Below, one piece after another: positions 24,901-35,072 of a stretch of DNA of 64,000 bases. Each line of letters begins with the position of its first letter. Position 1 is the first letter of the stretch. Source of the DNA: Dipylidium caninum (taxonomy: Eukaryota; Platyhelminthes; Cestoda; Cyclophyllidea; Dipylidiidae); the NCBI GenBank assembly GCA_017562135.1, contig QEYB01000087.1, positions 87,286 through 151,285 of the forward strand, in the 5' to 3' direction. Under the pieces are notes generated by a model that saw nothing but the letters and a program-made list of their open reading frames with translations, had not been told where the DNA came from and made no database searches. The position numbers and the translations under genes were made by a program.

Positions 24901-27900
24901 GAGGCTTCGGAGGATAGGGAAGAAGGAGGAGGGATGAGGTGTTTTGGGATCATAAAACTCATTTTTTAATGCCATACTGCATTTTGCAGGCTGATAATAG
25001 ACTGTTTAATGTCTCTGCCATGAAGAGGATGTTGGTCATGAAGAGAAATGAGATGTGAAGTGGCGGTTTGTGTTAATTGCCTCGATATTCTACTCTAACA
25101 GGCCAATGTAACAGCGTGGATATGTCGGGAAACGTGGAGTCCCGGGAAAGGCGAATCGAGGAGCCGGTCACCCCATCGTTCCAGAGCCCTGAGGTGAGGG
25201 AGATGGCGTGTTACATAACCTTTTTGAATACTCAAATTCGAGAGGAAGCATGACTTATTATGCAGAATTTCGTGCTGAGTGCTCAAAACCTAATTGTTTT
25301 AATTTCTTACTTAACAAGCGGACTGCACAAGTATTGTCAGACTTAAATAATACATTGTCAGACTTAAATAATACGGTGGCATTGAGAAGAGATTTCAAAT
25401 TCTAATGTTAAACAAATTGAATAAGCCAGTGATGGTTTGTGTAACAAATTTTTTAGGCATCTCATACATGGCAAATGCATAAAACCTGTTTCCCACTAAA
25501 ATCGTCGCGCTTTGACTTTTCATAAATTGACTAAGTGGGAATTGTAGCACAGAAAATGCAGAAAGCGGGAAAATGTTTGCGTCTCCCTTTTTAGCCTCGG
25601 CGATAAACTGGTAAAGGGTGTGCCAACCAATTTTTCCGCTCAGTTTGCCAAAGATATAAATGAAAGACTAGTTAATGGTGGATGGCGGGCTGATGGTGAG
25701 TTAATTGCAACTGAAAGAGAAAGACCTTCTTGTATAATGTGTTATTAGCCAAATTAAATTGGCCCTTTATTTGAATCCGTTGTTTTTATCTTATATAAGG
25801 CGACGATTTAAAAGTCACCACATGTTCCACTTCTTCTTAAAGTTATTAAATAAGTTTGTTTCAAATTGCCTCAAAGGACCTTCTACCGCCTGCGCTATAT
25901 TTGATAAATTGGTACTTCGTTTTGAAATTAATGAGTTTACATGAATTAATCAAAACTTTTAACAGATTGCCAAGTTTCCAGTACCATTTTTATCTGCATT
26001 TGACACATTAATTCCTGCGTCACGCAAAATTCGTCTTTTTTTTCTCATTTCCCAATTCCTTTTCGTCCAACTTTTATTTCTACCTTGATGGCTTATGCGC
26101 CCAGAACAGGAGGAACCCTATAATAAATTAAGTATTCGCGTTGACTCTCTCATGCCTCAGGTAGTTAACACTTATGATTATCATGAGCGCCGTCCTTCAA
26201 GCTAAACGGCAATCGGTCTTAGCGATCATGTTTTAATAATCTCCTCGTGGCAAGATGTTGGAATTTAACGGTCCTGTCGGCTAGGAAAGACACCTTCGCA
26301 CCCATTGCCCCGAATGAACACTTACATCATTCACTCCGACCTGTAGTTGGGTGGAAATGTTGATTAGAGGCCATGCATCAAGGTATCGTGGCTTTTAAAT
26401 GGCAGAGAGAAGTAGCATTCCCATCTATCGTGCACATTTGGTTGCCCTAGATGTGTTACCACTTAAAGGGCGTTTTAATGGCAATCATGCGCCCACTTCC
26501 GTCTATTTGCAGTTGATCTAGCAACTGCGGAAAGTGATTTAACGGACCCCAGAACAAAACCGCCCTGAGAGTGGTGGAGGCACCAACCTCACTGATGTTA
26601 AAGTTGGGAAGTACATGACAATGATAAGCCCCCCCCCCCTTTCCCTTTATCTCGCTTTAACTGGTTATTTGATGAATACTAAACGTTTCCCCTCCTACTT
26701 TTAGCCGAAGGAACCGATTATCACCTTTTCTTTCAAACCCAATCGTAAGTCTCACTTTGACCAAGAGGCGAAGGAGACTCATCGGTCTCTCATGCCTCTA
26801 CCGCTTCATTCCTTTCAATTGTCAATAGCCGTCAACAGTCTAGTCGCGCGTGGTACGGAGGTTATAGCAATTTATATGGGAAAGAGTTGTCTTTAGATTG
26901 AGGCAATCCCAGTTCATTTTTCGCTAATATACGTGTGGGGCTCTAATTAAGACCGCTAAATAAAAAAGCGAATCCAGTGGGCATGCTCTTATGTCATGTC
27001 TTATCTCGATGTCCCGTGTTTTTACTGCGTACGCTACCAGTGGAAGGTATAAAGGAAACAGTGATCTCTCTTCTCCTATTGCCTACATGTGAAGTCTTAT
27101 TTTCCGTTTGTCATCAATTTAGTTTTACCATGGTAACGCTGAGATGAATTTTAAGTGGGTAAAATGATTTGCCGCAAAATCATGTGCCTTTGTCCTAGTC
27201 TCCTCTGAAAGCAGACTCTATAGCATTTAAAGAAGGGATTCAAATATGGGGGGGATAACAAGTGAGAAAGCTCGACCCGATGGTAGCCTTGATGACAGAA
27301 TGAGGATGACTGAGGGAAAAGCAATCTTAACAGCATGATTTAATAGGTTTTGTGAATAAAAGTAACTGACCTATCTTTATCCTCCCATTTCTCATCGTCG
27401 TAGCAGATCTTATAGGTATGTCTTGAATGTTCGGTGTACTTTAAATTGCCTCCACATAGAGTTTGTTGTGGTTTAATTATCAACATGCATGCATGTGGAG
27501 CATTTCCACCATAATTTTACCTTATTCATCAATTACGAATAAACTAACGGAGTGTATATTTTTATTCTATGCTTTTTACTAGGACTATAAGCGCCTGTCC
27601 CGATGGAATCAACACAATTGTGACCCTGCGGTGCGGAGGCCTCGCCGAGAATGGAGGCAACTTTAATAGTTCTAACCCCTCAGCAAGTGTTGAAATACCT
27701 CCGAACTGTGCAGTGGGAACGTGTGATGGTTGTCAATTCCACTTTATGCTCATCTCACCACTGGCCTGTCCTATCTGCCGTATGGAAGACTACCGTCGAA
27801 TTGAGGGTGGTTGTCGCGGTGGGACGATGGAAGTGACACTCATACCTCCCAAGTAAGCTCTTTCTTAAGGACTTTTTCTAATTTTCCCTGTCTAACTCGT

Positions 27901-30900
27901 CATTGCCTTGATAGTAAATTTGTTTAATACGACATTTCTGCTTTGTTAGTTTTATTTTGCCATTTTTTCATTTGTTAAACTTCTTCCACTGCGTTTTAGA
28001 ACATGTCGTCCCGATGCATTCTTCCAATCGGTCGTTCTAGAGATGTGTCCACTCCTCAGTACACAAGGTAAAATCGCAGTGGGTTTTACAGGCGCCCTTG
28101 TGCTGCTTCTCCTCCTCACCATCTTCTACTGCTACCGACGCAACAAAAAGTGAGCCTCTCTTTCCTTCGACCAGTCTTATAATTTTTAACTTTGGTAAAG
28201 GGAATTTCTCTTCTCTTTTTTTATGATTTTTTACGCCTCTCCCATTTGCGTAACTCGTCTGGCAGTCTTCTCTTACCTCCCATTAACTTGAGTGCATGAC
28301 CATTTAATACCCTTTTATATAATTTCTACTTAGTGTTCAAAAAAGAAGGCACGCACATTTTTCTCCTCGCTAAGCTCCTCTGTTTTATCTCGCATTTTTT
28401 CGACTGCTAAAAGACCTAGTAGATGTGGGTGAGGTTAAAGAGGCGCCGTCATGTCTTGACAGGTGGTGAAAAAGGCTACGAGATCTCCACCGCCTTCGGG
28501 AAAAAGAGTTGACGAGTGCTGTGGTAATAAGCAAGACCGAAACACTAACACAAATCTCGCCGTTCACCATTGTTAAGCATAATTAGGATGTCTCCCTTCT
28601 GCACCGCCGAGTGGCAAACCAACGCTGAGACATTCGTTGGAATTATGACAATGGCAATTAACTGTGCTCCATTAAACCTCTTCTCCTATCCAAGTGCAAG
28701 TGGACGTGGAAATTGTCAGTAATAACCGCGACTGTTTACTCTCTCCGCACAAACATCCATTTGTTCTAGTTTCTAAAAAAAATTATTAGTGTAAACAGCT
28801 TCCTTAGAAAAAGTGACAGGAAGTTGGAAGCTGAAATTGACATTGACTGTTTACGTGGGTGTTTAACGGCTCTACATGGGTTAGAAAGTGATTAATTCCT
28901 TTTGAAGAGCCACCGCCACGTTTTCTTGGTGTGTTGTGAAGAAAGTTATGAGGAATGAGAGGGTATATTTGAATATTGAGGTTGAGTAAATATTTCATAT
29001 GATTAGGCGGAAATTTTGTGTTTCTTGGCAGTACTTTTCCTTCTCTAAATGCGATCTTTCATTTTATTTAACTATTTTTGTATTTTCACACACTGCGACA
29101 GATAATTAAAAAGTGAAGTAGCCTGCTGGTAATTTAATTTTTCCCCTCTTATACCCATGAGAACAGTGCCGTATTTTATTAGCGGACCAGCTTTGGTTTT
29201 CATAAACTTACTCACATTTACAGCCCCTCGCAGAGTCTTTCACCATATTTTTAAATTGCACAAGACTTGCACAGTTGAGGTACACACAACTGCGTTCCAA
29301 AACTGGCGTTAAAATGTAATAATGCGTTAGGCAGTGCGACAGAGAAGTGTGTGGGACCAAGCCGATGGAAGGCTTTTAACTGCAGTCTCACCCACCTCGC
29401 AGCCATACGCACAGAGAGGACTGCGGTGAATGAAACAACGAGCAGGTATATTTAGCCTGGAGAGCGAGAAATGAACATCACCCTCTCCGAGCTGGAAAAG
29501 CCCTTGAGGAAGGGCTTAATTCAAGGGACAGAGAGAATGCAGATTAACTGGTTTGGGTCCACTTGATGGGAAGAATGCAGGCTTTTGGCATTAGTTTACT
29601 TAACCAGGTTTATTCAGAGCCAGGACAAAATTCTGCTTTAGTTGGAATGCTTGTAATTGGCAGAAGACGCACAATGCATTGCTACTGCCGTAATATTAAT
29701 TTCGTCTCTGCGGGAATGCCTATCAAGTCTCTGCCTTTTTTTTCTCCGATGTTTTAAGAATTCGTTTATGAACTAGTTTTACTCCATCACGGAGTGGTAA
29801 TAGGCATGTCATTTCTCGACAACCCCTTAAATTTGGTCTTCTACTTGGGGCGTGTTAGTGGTGCTGCTACTAGTGCAACCCTTCCTAATCTATCCCCTTA
29901 GCCTGGATGGGAAATCAAATTTTTAAACATACAGATGGCAAGACGAAACCCCACGACATTGAAACGGCGACTCTAGACGTGCATAGTACCGTTGAAATGT
30001 AGGCCACTCGACCTAGATCTCGCATGAATTCTCAACAAGTTTTGTATCCCATCTCATTTAAAAGCCATTTTTCCTTCTCCACGTCACAAACTTATACGGT
30101 CGTTACCTCCATCTTTCCCAAAAAAATATATTTTGGTAGACACTCAGAACGGTAACACCTTTTCGCGATTACTTAGAAAACATCTGCTCGGTCAATCACA
30201 CCAAGTATACCGTTTGAGTTGAATCGGGCGAAGTGTCAAGAGACGCATCACTAACATACTTAATTCTATTTTGGGAGGATGAGTTTCGTTGGGGAAATGA
30301 GTGTGCAATATTTGTCCCTCCTTTTCTATTTCGACAGCACAAGCATCATACTACCGACCCTTTTGAATGTAATATAAATGTATAGTGACGCAGTATCAGC
30401 TTTTTACTTGAATTTAGCGTCCTATCCTCCGCCCGTCGTCAGAAAATATATGAATATTCTACTAAAAATATTTTAATTGATTTAGAATGCATGGCCAATG
30501 ACGCTCACCAGCTTTTAAGTAGTACAGCTTCCGATTCTTAACCTGTAATTTCGAGAGACACGGCCACTAATCATGTGTTATTCAGGCTACTAATGTGTGT
30601 GAGCCACGAAACACGAGATTTGCGGAAATTTTTAACCTTAACCGACCGCTGCCTCATCCACACCCACGCGCAATAGGAACGGTGAAATGGCGCACCTTCC
30701 TCCGAAATTACACTTTCCCGGAAAGGTGAAGCGCCTCTTTTACTGGTATTCGTCGCATCTATATTTATTAGGAATAATCTAAAATTGCTTTTGACTATGG
30801 TTTTGGATTTTTTTCCTATTAAACATATCACTAGGGCTTGGCGACGTACAATGACAACAAATTCTCTCTCCACTTTTATTTATTTATTTATTCTCACCTT

Positions 30901-32089
30901 ACGAGTCGATTTCCTCGATCTCGAGGTTGTCGATTGGAGTAGTAAAGGTAAAATGAGTTCATGTCTTTATTCTTAATTTATGTAGTAAACGTTTGAGAAC
31001 TTTAAATGAGCATGTAATATGAGCTGTGAAAATCAAGAAATGCCGTATCATCATTGATGGGTTATACAATCAACAATTCCCTTATCTTCGACCTCTAGGC
31101 TAGAATACAAGTATATGAAATTGGTGGAAGGAGCAGAAGCAAGGGTGAAGAACTCGATCGGCAGTTCGGGCTCGGAAACCAATCAACAGGGAACTGAGTG
31201 CGGTATACCCGAAGACGAGAAGGAGACCGAGCTCTACCCCACCCAACACATCACTGCCATTACGGGTGGTGGACGCGACAATAAGTGGAACCAACTAAAT
31301 CCTTCCACAAGTGCCGATAGTCGGGGTGCTGGATTTGGACCCGTTATTTTTCGAGTGAGTTCTTGTGATTCCTCAGGCGGCGGAATGCCAACACCTTATC
31401 CCACTTCCCATGCTAACGTTTACCTCCACTTTCGACTTGATTTGGGAGGTCTAGGGACCCGGGCAAGGACAAGACAGGGAAGTGTAACTACATTTAAGAA
31501 CAGTATTTTATTCGCAATTGACAATTTTTAATTTACTTGAGCATTACTGCTCCCACCACTCTATGGCTTGGATACTAATAATGCCGCAAACTTCACTGAT
31601 AGGGTCGAGTATATCGCTAAATATTAGTAAGGGAGAAATCCCAGGCGTGGTTTGAGTAATTTGTTAAGAAACGGCAAGATGGGGGGATAGGCGTTTAATT
31701 TCAGAGTGGACACAATTAAAGTCAACAGACACATGAGGATGAAGGAGCGTGTGTACACCGAGTCGCTTTAAAACGGTCACCTATGCGACACTCCCCTCTC
31801 CTCCGCTACTTCGTCTCGAGCCTACCGCCAATCCTTAGTCCCGTATCCTCTTTTTATGATGCAGCGTCTAAAATCTCGTCTTTTTGCACTAATCGGTCTG
31901 ATTAATTGTTACCTCAATAAATTATTTCCAGTTTTACTCACATTTAATCTATTTTCCGAAACCGTGTGCTTGAGTGATGTGGAGGAGTGACGGGTCTGAT
32001 AAATTCATCCTTTTACTTTGCCTTTGTAGACACGTGCAGCAGACGATTCGCACATACTCACACTGGACGATGGTAATGAACCAATATGA
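17892..32089 (+). CDS. ELAPOR: ELAPOR1/2 (KIAA1324/EIG121) homologue, complete spliced gene
   Basis: Exons: 17892-17963, 17993-18318, 18424-18574, 18609-18954, 19940-20031, 20895-21168, 21959-22188, 22450-22514, 22798-22986, 23957-24211, 24284-24413, 25102-25193, 25595-25695, 26705-26744, 27583-27852, 28000-28149, 31099-31354 and, tentatively, 32030-32089. They sum to 3,099 nt (1,032 residues plus stop), close to the about 1,000 residues of vertebrate ELAPORs, and all junction phases agree. The protein has a signal peptide, Cys-rich EGF/ephrin-receptor-like ectodomain repeats (CxxC pairs), the family signature GTCDGCQFHF followed by ACPIC, one membrane span (ALVLLLLLTIFYCY) and a tail starting RRNKKLEYKYMKLVE. 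Known family members sit in the trans-Golgi, endosome/lysosome and plasma membrane and are tied to autophagy and vesicle maturation. The same site here is inference. Confidence 0.9.
19516..19777 (+). other. Exon-like block in ELAPOR intron 4, possible poison exon
   Basis: This 262-nt open block is bounded by cctcgcag and cctc|gtgagt. It can accept the phase-1 codon from exon 4, but it leaves phase 2, so exon 5 would then be read in the wrong frame and hit TAG within five codons. It is not part of the conserved protein. Confidence 0.3.
19940..20031 (+). CDS. ELAPOR: ELAPOR-like exon 5
   Basis: This 92-nt exon runs from cttttag|tgcctgg to aatacg|gtaagg and completes the phase-1 codon left by exon 4. 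It codes for PGSSSCSAKQPCQPSEYFTA, equivalent to the GSSSC..PAC...DYF segment of vertebrate ELAPORs. Confidence 0.85.
20895..21168 (+). CDS. ELAPOR: ELAPOR-like exon 6: CxxC repeats
   Basis: The exon is bounded by tctctttcag and gatg|gtaagt and encodes repeats of the form CQACPLGTT, CETCPTGF and CHACPDDEVP, followed by KYDKWSRMPP, equivalent to the EYKWWNTLP motif of the family. It ends in phase 1. Confidence 0.9.
21959..22986 (+). CDS. ELAPOR: ELAPOR-like exons 7-9: central ectodomain
   Basis: The exons are 21959-22188, 22450-22514 and 22798-22986. The segment codes for CQKWKVNGSSIFVGPG, FDFEMDCQGECSLTFIV, a short SKWTGRVNRTTF exon and CEGATFIWEFKRWDTPG, then KIYSINVTN-like IIYSIEVNNT and CKKCPLGKNN. 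These match the central domain of the family, which has been likened to mannose-6-phosphate-receptor-type folds. Phases 0, 2 and 2 are continuous. Confidence 0.85.
23274..23441 (+). CDS. Candidate in-phase cassette exon of the ELAPOR-like gene
   Basis: This 168-nt block is bounded by tttctacgcag and ag|gtgatt. It is open in the phase required (2 in, 2 out) and would insert 56 residues (HFERGC, NNQTVCHF, three extra Cys) between CKKCPLGKNN and CKPCNDG. The remembered family alignment runs directly across without it, so it is either an alternative exon or chance. The donor is weak. Confidence 0.35.
23957..24413 (+). CDS. ELAPOR: ELAPOR-like exons 10-11
   Basis: The exons are 23957-24211 and 24284-24413, with a 72-bp intron. 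They code for CKPCNDGLFY, CVPCPNGTMV, CKYCPPGTIPGSDETC and then EGPKLFTSQGHEFQQHFNLF, the counterpart of GGPSFTSKGLKYFHHF in vertebrate ELAPORs. Exon 11 ends in phase 0 at CINDNQHD. A possible 45-nt exon at 24990-25034 (after attttgcag) could follow, but its donor gtcatg is poor. Confidence 0.85.
25102..25695 (+). CDS. ELAPOR: ELAPOR-like exons 12-13
   Basis: The exons are 25102-25193 (NVTAWICRETWSPG, matching the ITAYVCQ motif) and 25595-25695 (SLGDKLVKGVPTNFSAQFAK, matching SLADRLIGVTTDM). Both are bounded by clean AG/GT sites, and the shared codon across the 401-bp intron is Ser. Phase 0 in and phase 1 out fit their neighbours. Confidence 0.8.
26705..26744 (+). CDS. ELAPOR: ELAPOR-like 40-nt microexon
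   Basis: The microexon runs from ctacttttag to aatc|gtaagt and codes for EGTDYHLFFQTQ, equivalent to GIPDVIFFYRSND. Without it, exons 13 and 15 would not join in frame, since phase 1 has to be converted to phase 2. Confidence 0.8.
27583..28149 (+). CDS. ELAPOR: ELAPOR-like exons 15-16: GTCDGC motif and membrane span
   Basis: Exon 27583-27852 carries CPDGINTIVTLRC, GTCDGCQFHF and LACPICRMEDY, the most conserved block of the family. Exon 28000-28149 carries TCRPDAFFQSV, then a single hydrophobic helix of about 20 residues (IAVGFTGALVLLLLLTIF) and the stop-transfer YCYRRNKK. A 2.95-kb intron follows with no coding signal that I can support. Confidence 0.9.
31099..32089 (+). CDS. ELAPOR: ELAPOR-like exons 17-18: cytoplasmic tail
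   Basis: Exon 31099-31354 starts LEYKYMKLVE, equivalent to LEYKYSKLV of vertebrates and containing a YxxM-type sorting motif. An acidic tail follows (ECGIPEDEKETELYPTQ). The donor cga|gtgagt joins in phase 0 to 32030-32089, coding TRAADDSHILTLDDGNEPI-stop. This last exon is tentative: reading through the donor instead gives a stop at 31529-31531. Confidence 0.65.
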
Positions 32090-33075
32090 TGCTGATGATG
32101 AACTTCTTCATCTTGTCCACCTTCTGTTTTTCTTCTTCATGTCCCCGTGCAGCTTTTACATCGCTATTCTTGCGCGGCTGTGATCCAAGCACTAACGACA
32201 TCGTGCACTTCTTGCGTCTGTTTTGTGTATCTCTTTCTCCCTTGTTCTCCTCTAATGTTGTCATGGCTATACGTGTATCTGTTGCTTTCATTCATTTAAT
32301 AACTACAACCTAAGCTATTATCGTTAGTGCATCGTTATCGTGCATCGGCTATCAGGGCTTCCCATGTATATCAATCGGACGTAGATGTGTGTTATTCCAC
32401 AATATGTAGCGTGTGTGGGCGTTGCACAGTCGTGTGTACAAAGGGCAGAAAAGGATAGAAGAGATTGTGAACATGTAAAATCAAGTAGACGATCTTGTCT
32501 ACCAGGTTTAAAGTGGCTATAACGGGCCAGTTTCGGTAGTTGCCTTTACGGTGGAAAGCAAAATTTCACATTTTTTTGATTTGCGTGCGTAACTGCACTT
32601 AATCACGATTTTAAGCATTGACAAGATATTAAAAATGGTGAATCTCCACGTCAAGAACACAGGCGGGCGGGAGAGAACTCATCAATCACAGACTATCCAA
32701 GATATGAACTTTTGAAGCAAAAAAAGTGTATATATTATTGTCTGGACAACAAACTGTGAATGGGTTCATGGCAGGTGGTCCCATAGGATTTTGGCATAAG
32801 CAGAATAGACAGCACTGAGAATTAATAAAACCACATAGTTGGAGAGATTAAAAACTCACGACCAAAGGAGTCTTTTTTTTTCACTCTCTTGCCGATGACA
32901 GTCGCAGACGGTAGTGTACACGTAACACTAATTTTGATTGTTGCTTTTTCCTCTAAAAAGTAATTCATGAGTAGAACAAAAGGCTATAGTCTGTCGGACA
33001 TTCAAATATCGGTGGGTATTGAGAAGCGTGTAGAATTTGATTTTAGAGAAGTTAATATGTCGACAATTTAAAAAC
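32090..33075. other. No gene recognised
   Basis: This stretch probably contains the 3' untranslated region of the ELAPOR-like gene. I see no supported exon or repeat. Confidence 0.5.
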
Positions 33076-33101
33076 GTTAAATTGTAAACAATAATTGCAG
33101 C

Positions 33102-33817
33102 TTCATGTAATCATCGTGTCTAATTGCGCAGAAATCTTGCGCCTGTGTGGATCGAGAATTACTGCTTGTTTTCTTCTTCATAACCTTCTCCTCATGCATA
33201 ACATCAAACTTCACGGCAATGGAGCTCCGCAACTGTTATGTTTTCGCCTGGTTGTATTATAGCAAGGAATATTTGACCGCTTCTGGGGCCTCCACCTTAT
33301 GCTAACCATAATTCCGTGGTGGAAATCCTACGTAGAGGTTGTGGTTTCGAACTGTATTCCTACCGACCCCTTTGCTTGGTCGTTCTCGACCACCACACAA
33401 GGTCCACTTTTCATCGCGAGTGACGATTTTGTGCGAAAACGACAGCAAGCGCGTATTGCGAAGGGAGCAACCGGGACGCGCACTTGCTCCTGAAGCGGTC
33501 ACGCGGTCACATGCAGTTGCGTCTCTTCGCACAGCAGGCACATACGAGGCGACTCTGCTTCCTCCTTATTTAGGGCACGCAGGTGCTTTGGCACAGCCCA
33601 GTGACTAGTGTGCGAATGCTTGCGTGGCCAGGATGCCACGGTCGTTCTCATTTGCTCTCCTTATCAATCTGAGCCGGTAGTCTGCCTCGAGGCGCATTGT
33701 CGAGCCTTAATATGACAAACTGCAAATTGTAACACCATTATTGAGCACGATTTCCACTAGGCGATCCATCCATAAATGCCTCATTAGTGTTTCTCGAAGC
33801 TTCAGCTGAGCTATGAT
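33102..33817 (-). pseudogene. Degenerate mariner transposase fragment (copy A)
   Basis: With frameshifts and stops the minus strand reads: EASRNTNEAFMNGSPSGNRA (N-terminal helix-turn-helix), LDNAPRGRLPAQIDKEE (linker, GRP-like), SHWAVPKHLRALNK (second helix-turn-helix, compare S..AVSKHLRALGK) and FSHKIVTRDEKW (the mariner IVTGDEKW motif holding the first catalytic Asp). It then decays at VILDPHSVR (compare VILQHDNARPH). The DDE C-terminus is absent, so it cannot be active. Confidence 0.8.
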
Positions 33818-34357
33818 TTAACTTGCACTAGTACAATAAATGTAGACAAAAATCACGCCCCGTTTCCACCTTATTTCTGCAAAAACAAAACACAAATGAG
33901 ATGTAAACAGGCACAAGCTTTCACAAAATGATCGAGGCACAGACGGTTATAATTTACGTGCAAAAGCAGGAAGCTCGCATCCCAATGTCTCTCACTCAGT
34001 CTCAGCTGAATACGGACTAAACCACAACGCTCGTTTCATAGTTTCCAACCTAACAGCATTCATGAACGACCTCAAGGTTTTTCGTAAAAGCATCGTATTC
34101 AAACCCTGTCGATGTAAGTGAAGGTCTCGAATTATCCTGCTTGTGGCAAAGGAGGCAGAATGTGGGTCAACCTCGTGGCAGGTCGTTTACACTTTGTTTT
34201 ACCAAAGTTTGTCCAACTGACCACTTTACAGAGGGCAAATACAAAATGCCCTGCCCAGTAATATGTGAGATAAAGCGAAAGGGGCACGAAATCAAGAGGT
34301 CTCTTCATCTGCGAAGGAGGAGTGATAGAGGTTGGAGAGATTGGCAAGTCGGGAGGA

Positions 34358-34882
34358 ACTCTTGAATGCCGTCGTAGTAGCGGGACACGGCTCCAACACT
34401 AAGTCCCATGTCAGTCTGTTGGCCGGTAATGCCACAGGAATGCAATTGCGTACAGTGCTCTGCAGTGCCAGAAAGGCACTGGTGTTGGTCAGTCGGACTG
34501 CTGAGTTGCCGCCACAGAAGAGTGTCATTTCAGCAGGTGTCTTGGGTGTTCTGCACCGCGGTGGTGGCACGGGCGGCTGAGGTGGCGACAGTGGCGGTGA
34601 TGGTGCATGAACAATGCTACTGCCAGTGGCAGTGACATCTTGTACTTTCACTGGTGCGCTCGACTCAGTTGTGTTGACTTCAGAGCTAAAATTAGTAAGG
34701 GGCGAATAAACTTCCCCTCTGAAGGCAAATCAATTAATCAATAACGATCAAAGTTTCATATGACGTGAATACCTTTTGTGAAATCGATTATACTGTCAAA
34801 TAGCAATCGTTCAAATACTGTCTTTTTTTCATAACATGTTCAACCACAAATATTTTTTGTTTGTGATATGTTTTGGCAGCGG
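34358..34882 (-). pseudogene. Captured RGS-gene segment (copy A)
   Basis: This segment is nearly identical to 38219-38745. It includes about 200 bp of intron, the acceptor attttag and the first 328 nt of the coding exon. The match ends abruptly after the codons for TTTAFKS. The open frame then continues into foreign sequence (about 20 residues, ending FADEETS-stop). Confidence 0.85.
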
Positions 34883-35072
34883 AAAAATGCAAACACCCAT
34901 ACATGCAGCTGTTGCAATCCACGAATTTTTTCATCTCGTTGACTCTGTCAGTCCTTTAAAATGCCGTTTGATGAAATGCCGCCTTTACTTTCACACGATG
35001 TCCAAATACAACAAATTTTCGTCTCAATTTCCTGCTAACTGCATAATAAATTAATATTTCGAAAACGTTTTT

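Larger units (their letters stand above)
33076..35072 (-). mobile_element. 2-kb cassette, copy A: mariner remnants plus captured RGS exon
   Basis: This 1,997-bp block is the reverse complement of 50275-52271 with only scattered differences (for example one T indel in the gggcattttgt tract). Read on the minus strand it contains, in order, the end of an old mariner N-terminal fragment (about 35072-34883), a 525-bp segment of the RGS gene (34882-34358), unassigned sequence, and a longer degenerate mariner transposase segment (about 33817-33102). Its upstream limit at 35072 cuts through the mariner fragment that is longer in copy B, so copy A looks derived or truncated. No terminal inverted repeats or target duplications are evident. 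Confidence 0.85.

Noticed and set aside
31355..31531. Reading through the ELAPOR donor at 31354 to the stop at 31531
   Set aside because: The tail becomes unlike the family and a good gtgagt donor is ignored. I keep the short last exon at 32030-32089 as the more likely, though unproven, end.
33339..33608. 89-codon frame and its twin at 51740-52009
   Set aside because: These are the antisense of the degenerate mariner transposase in the two cassette copies.
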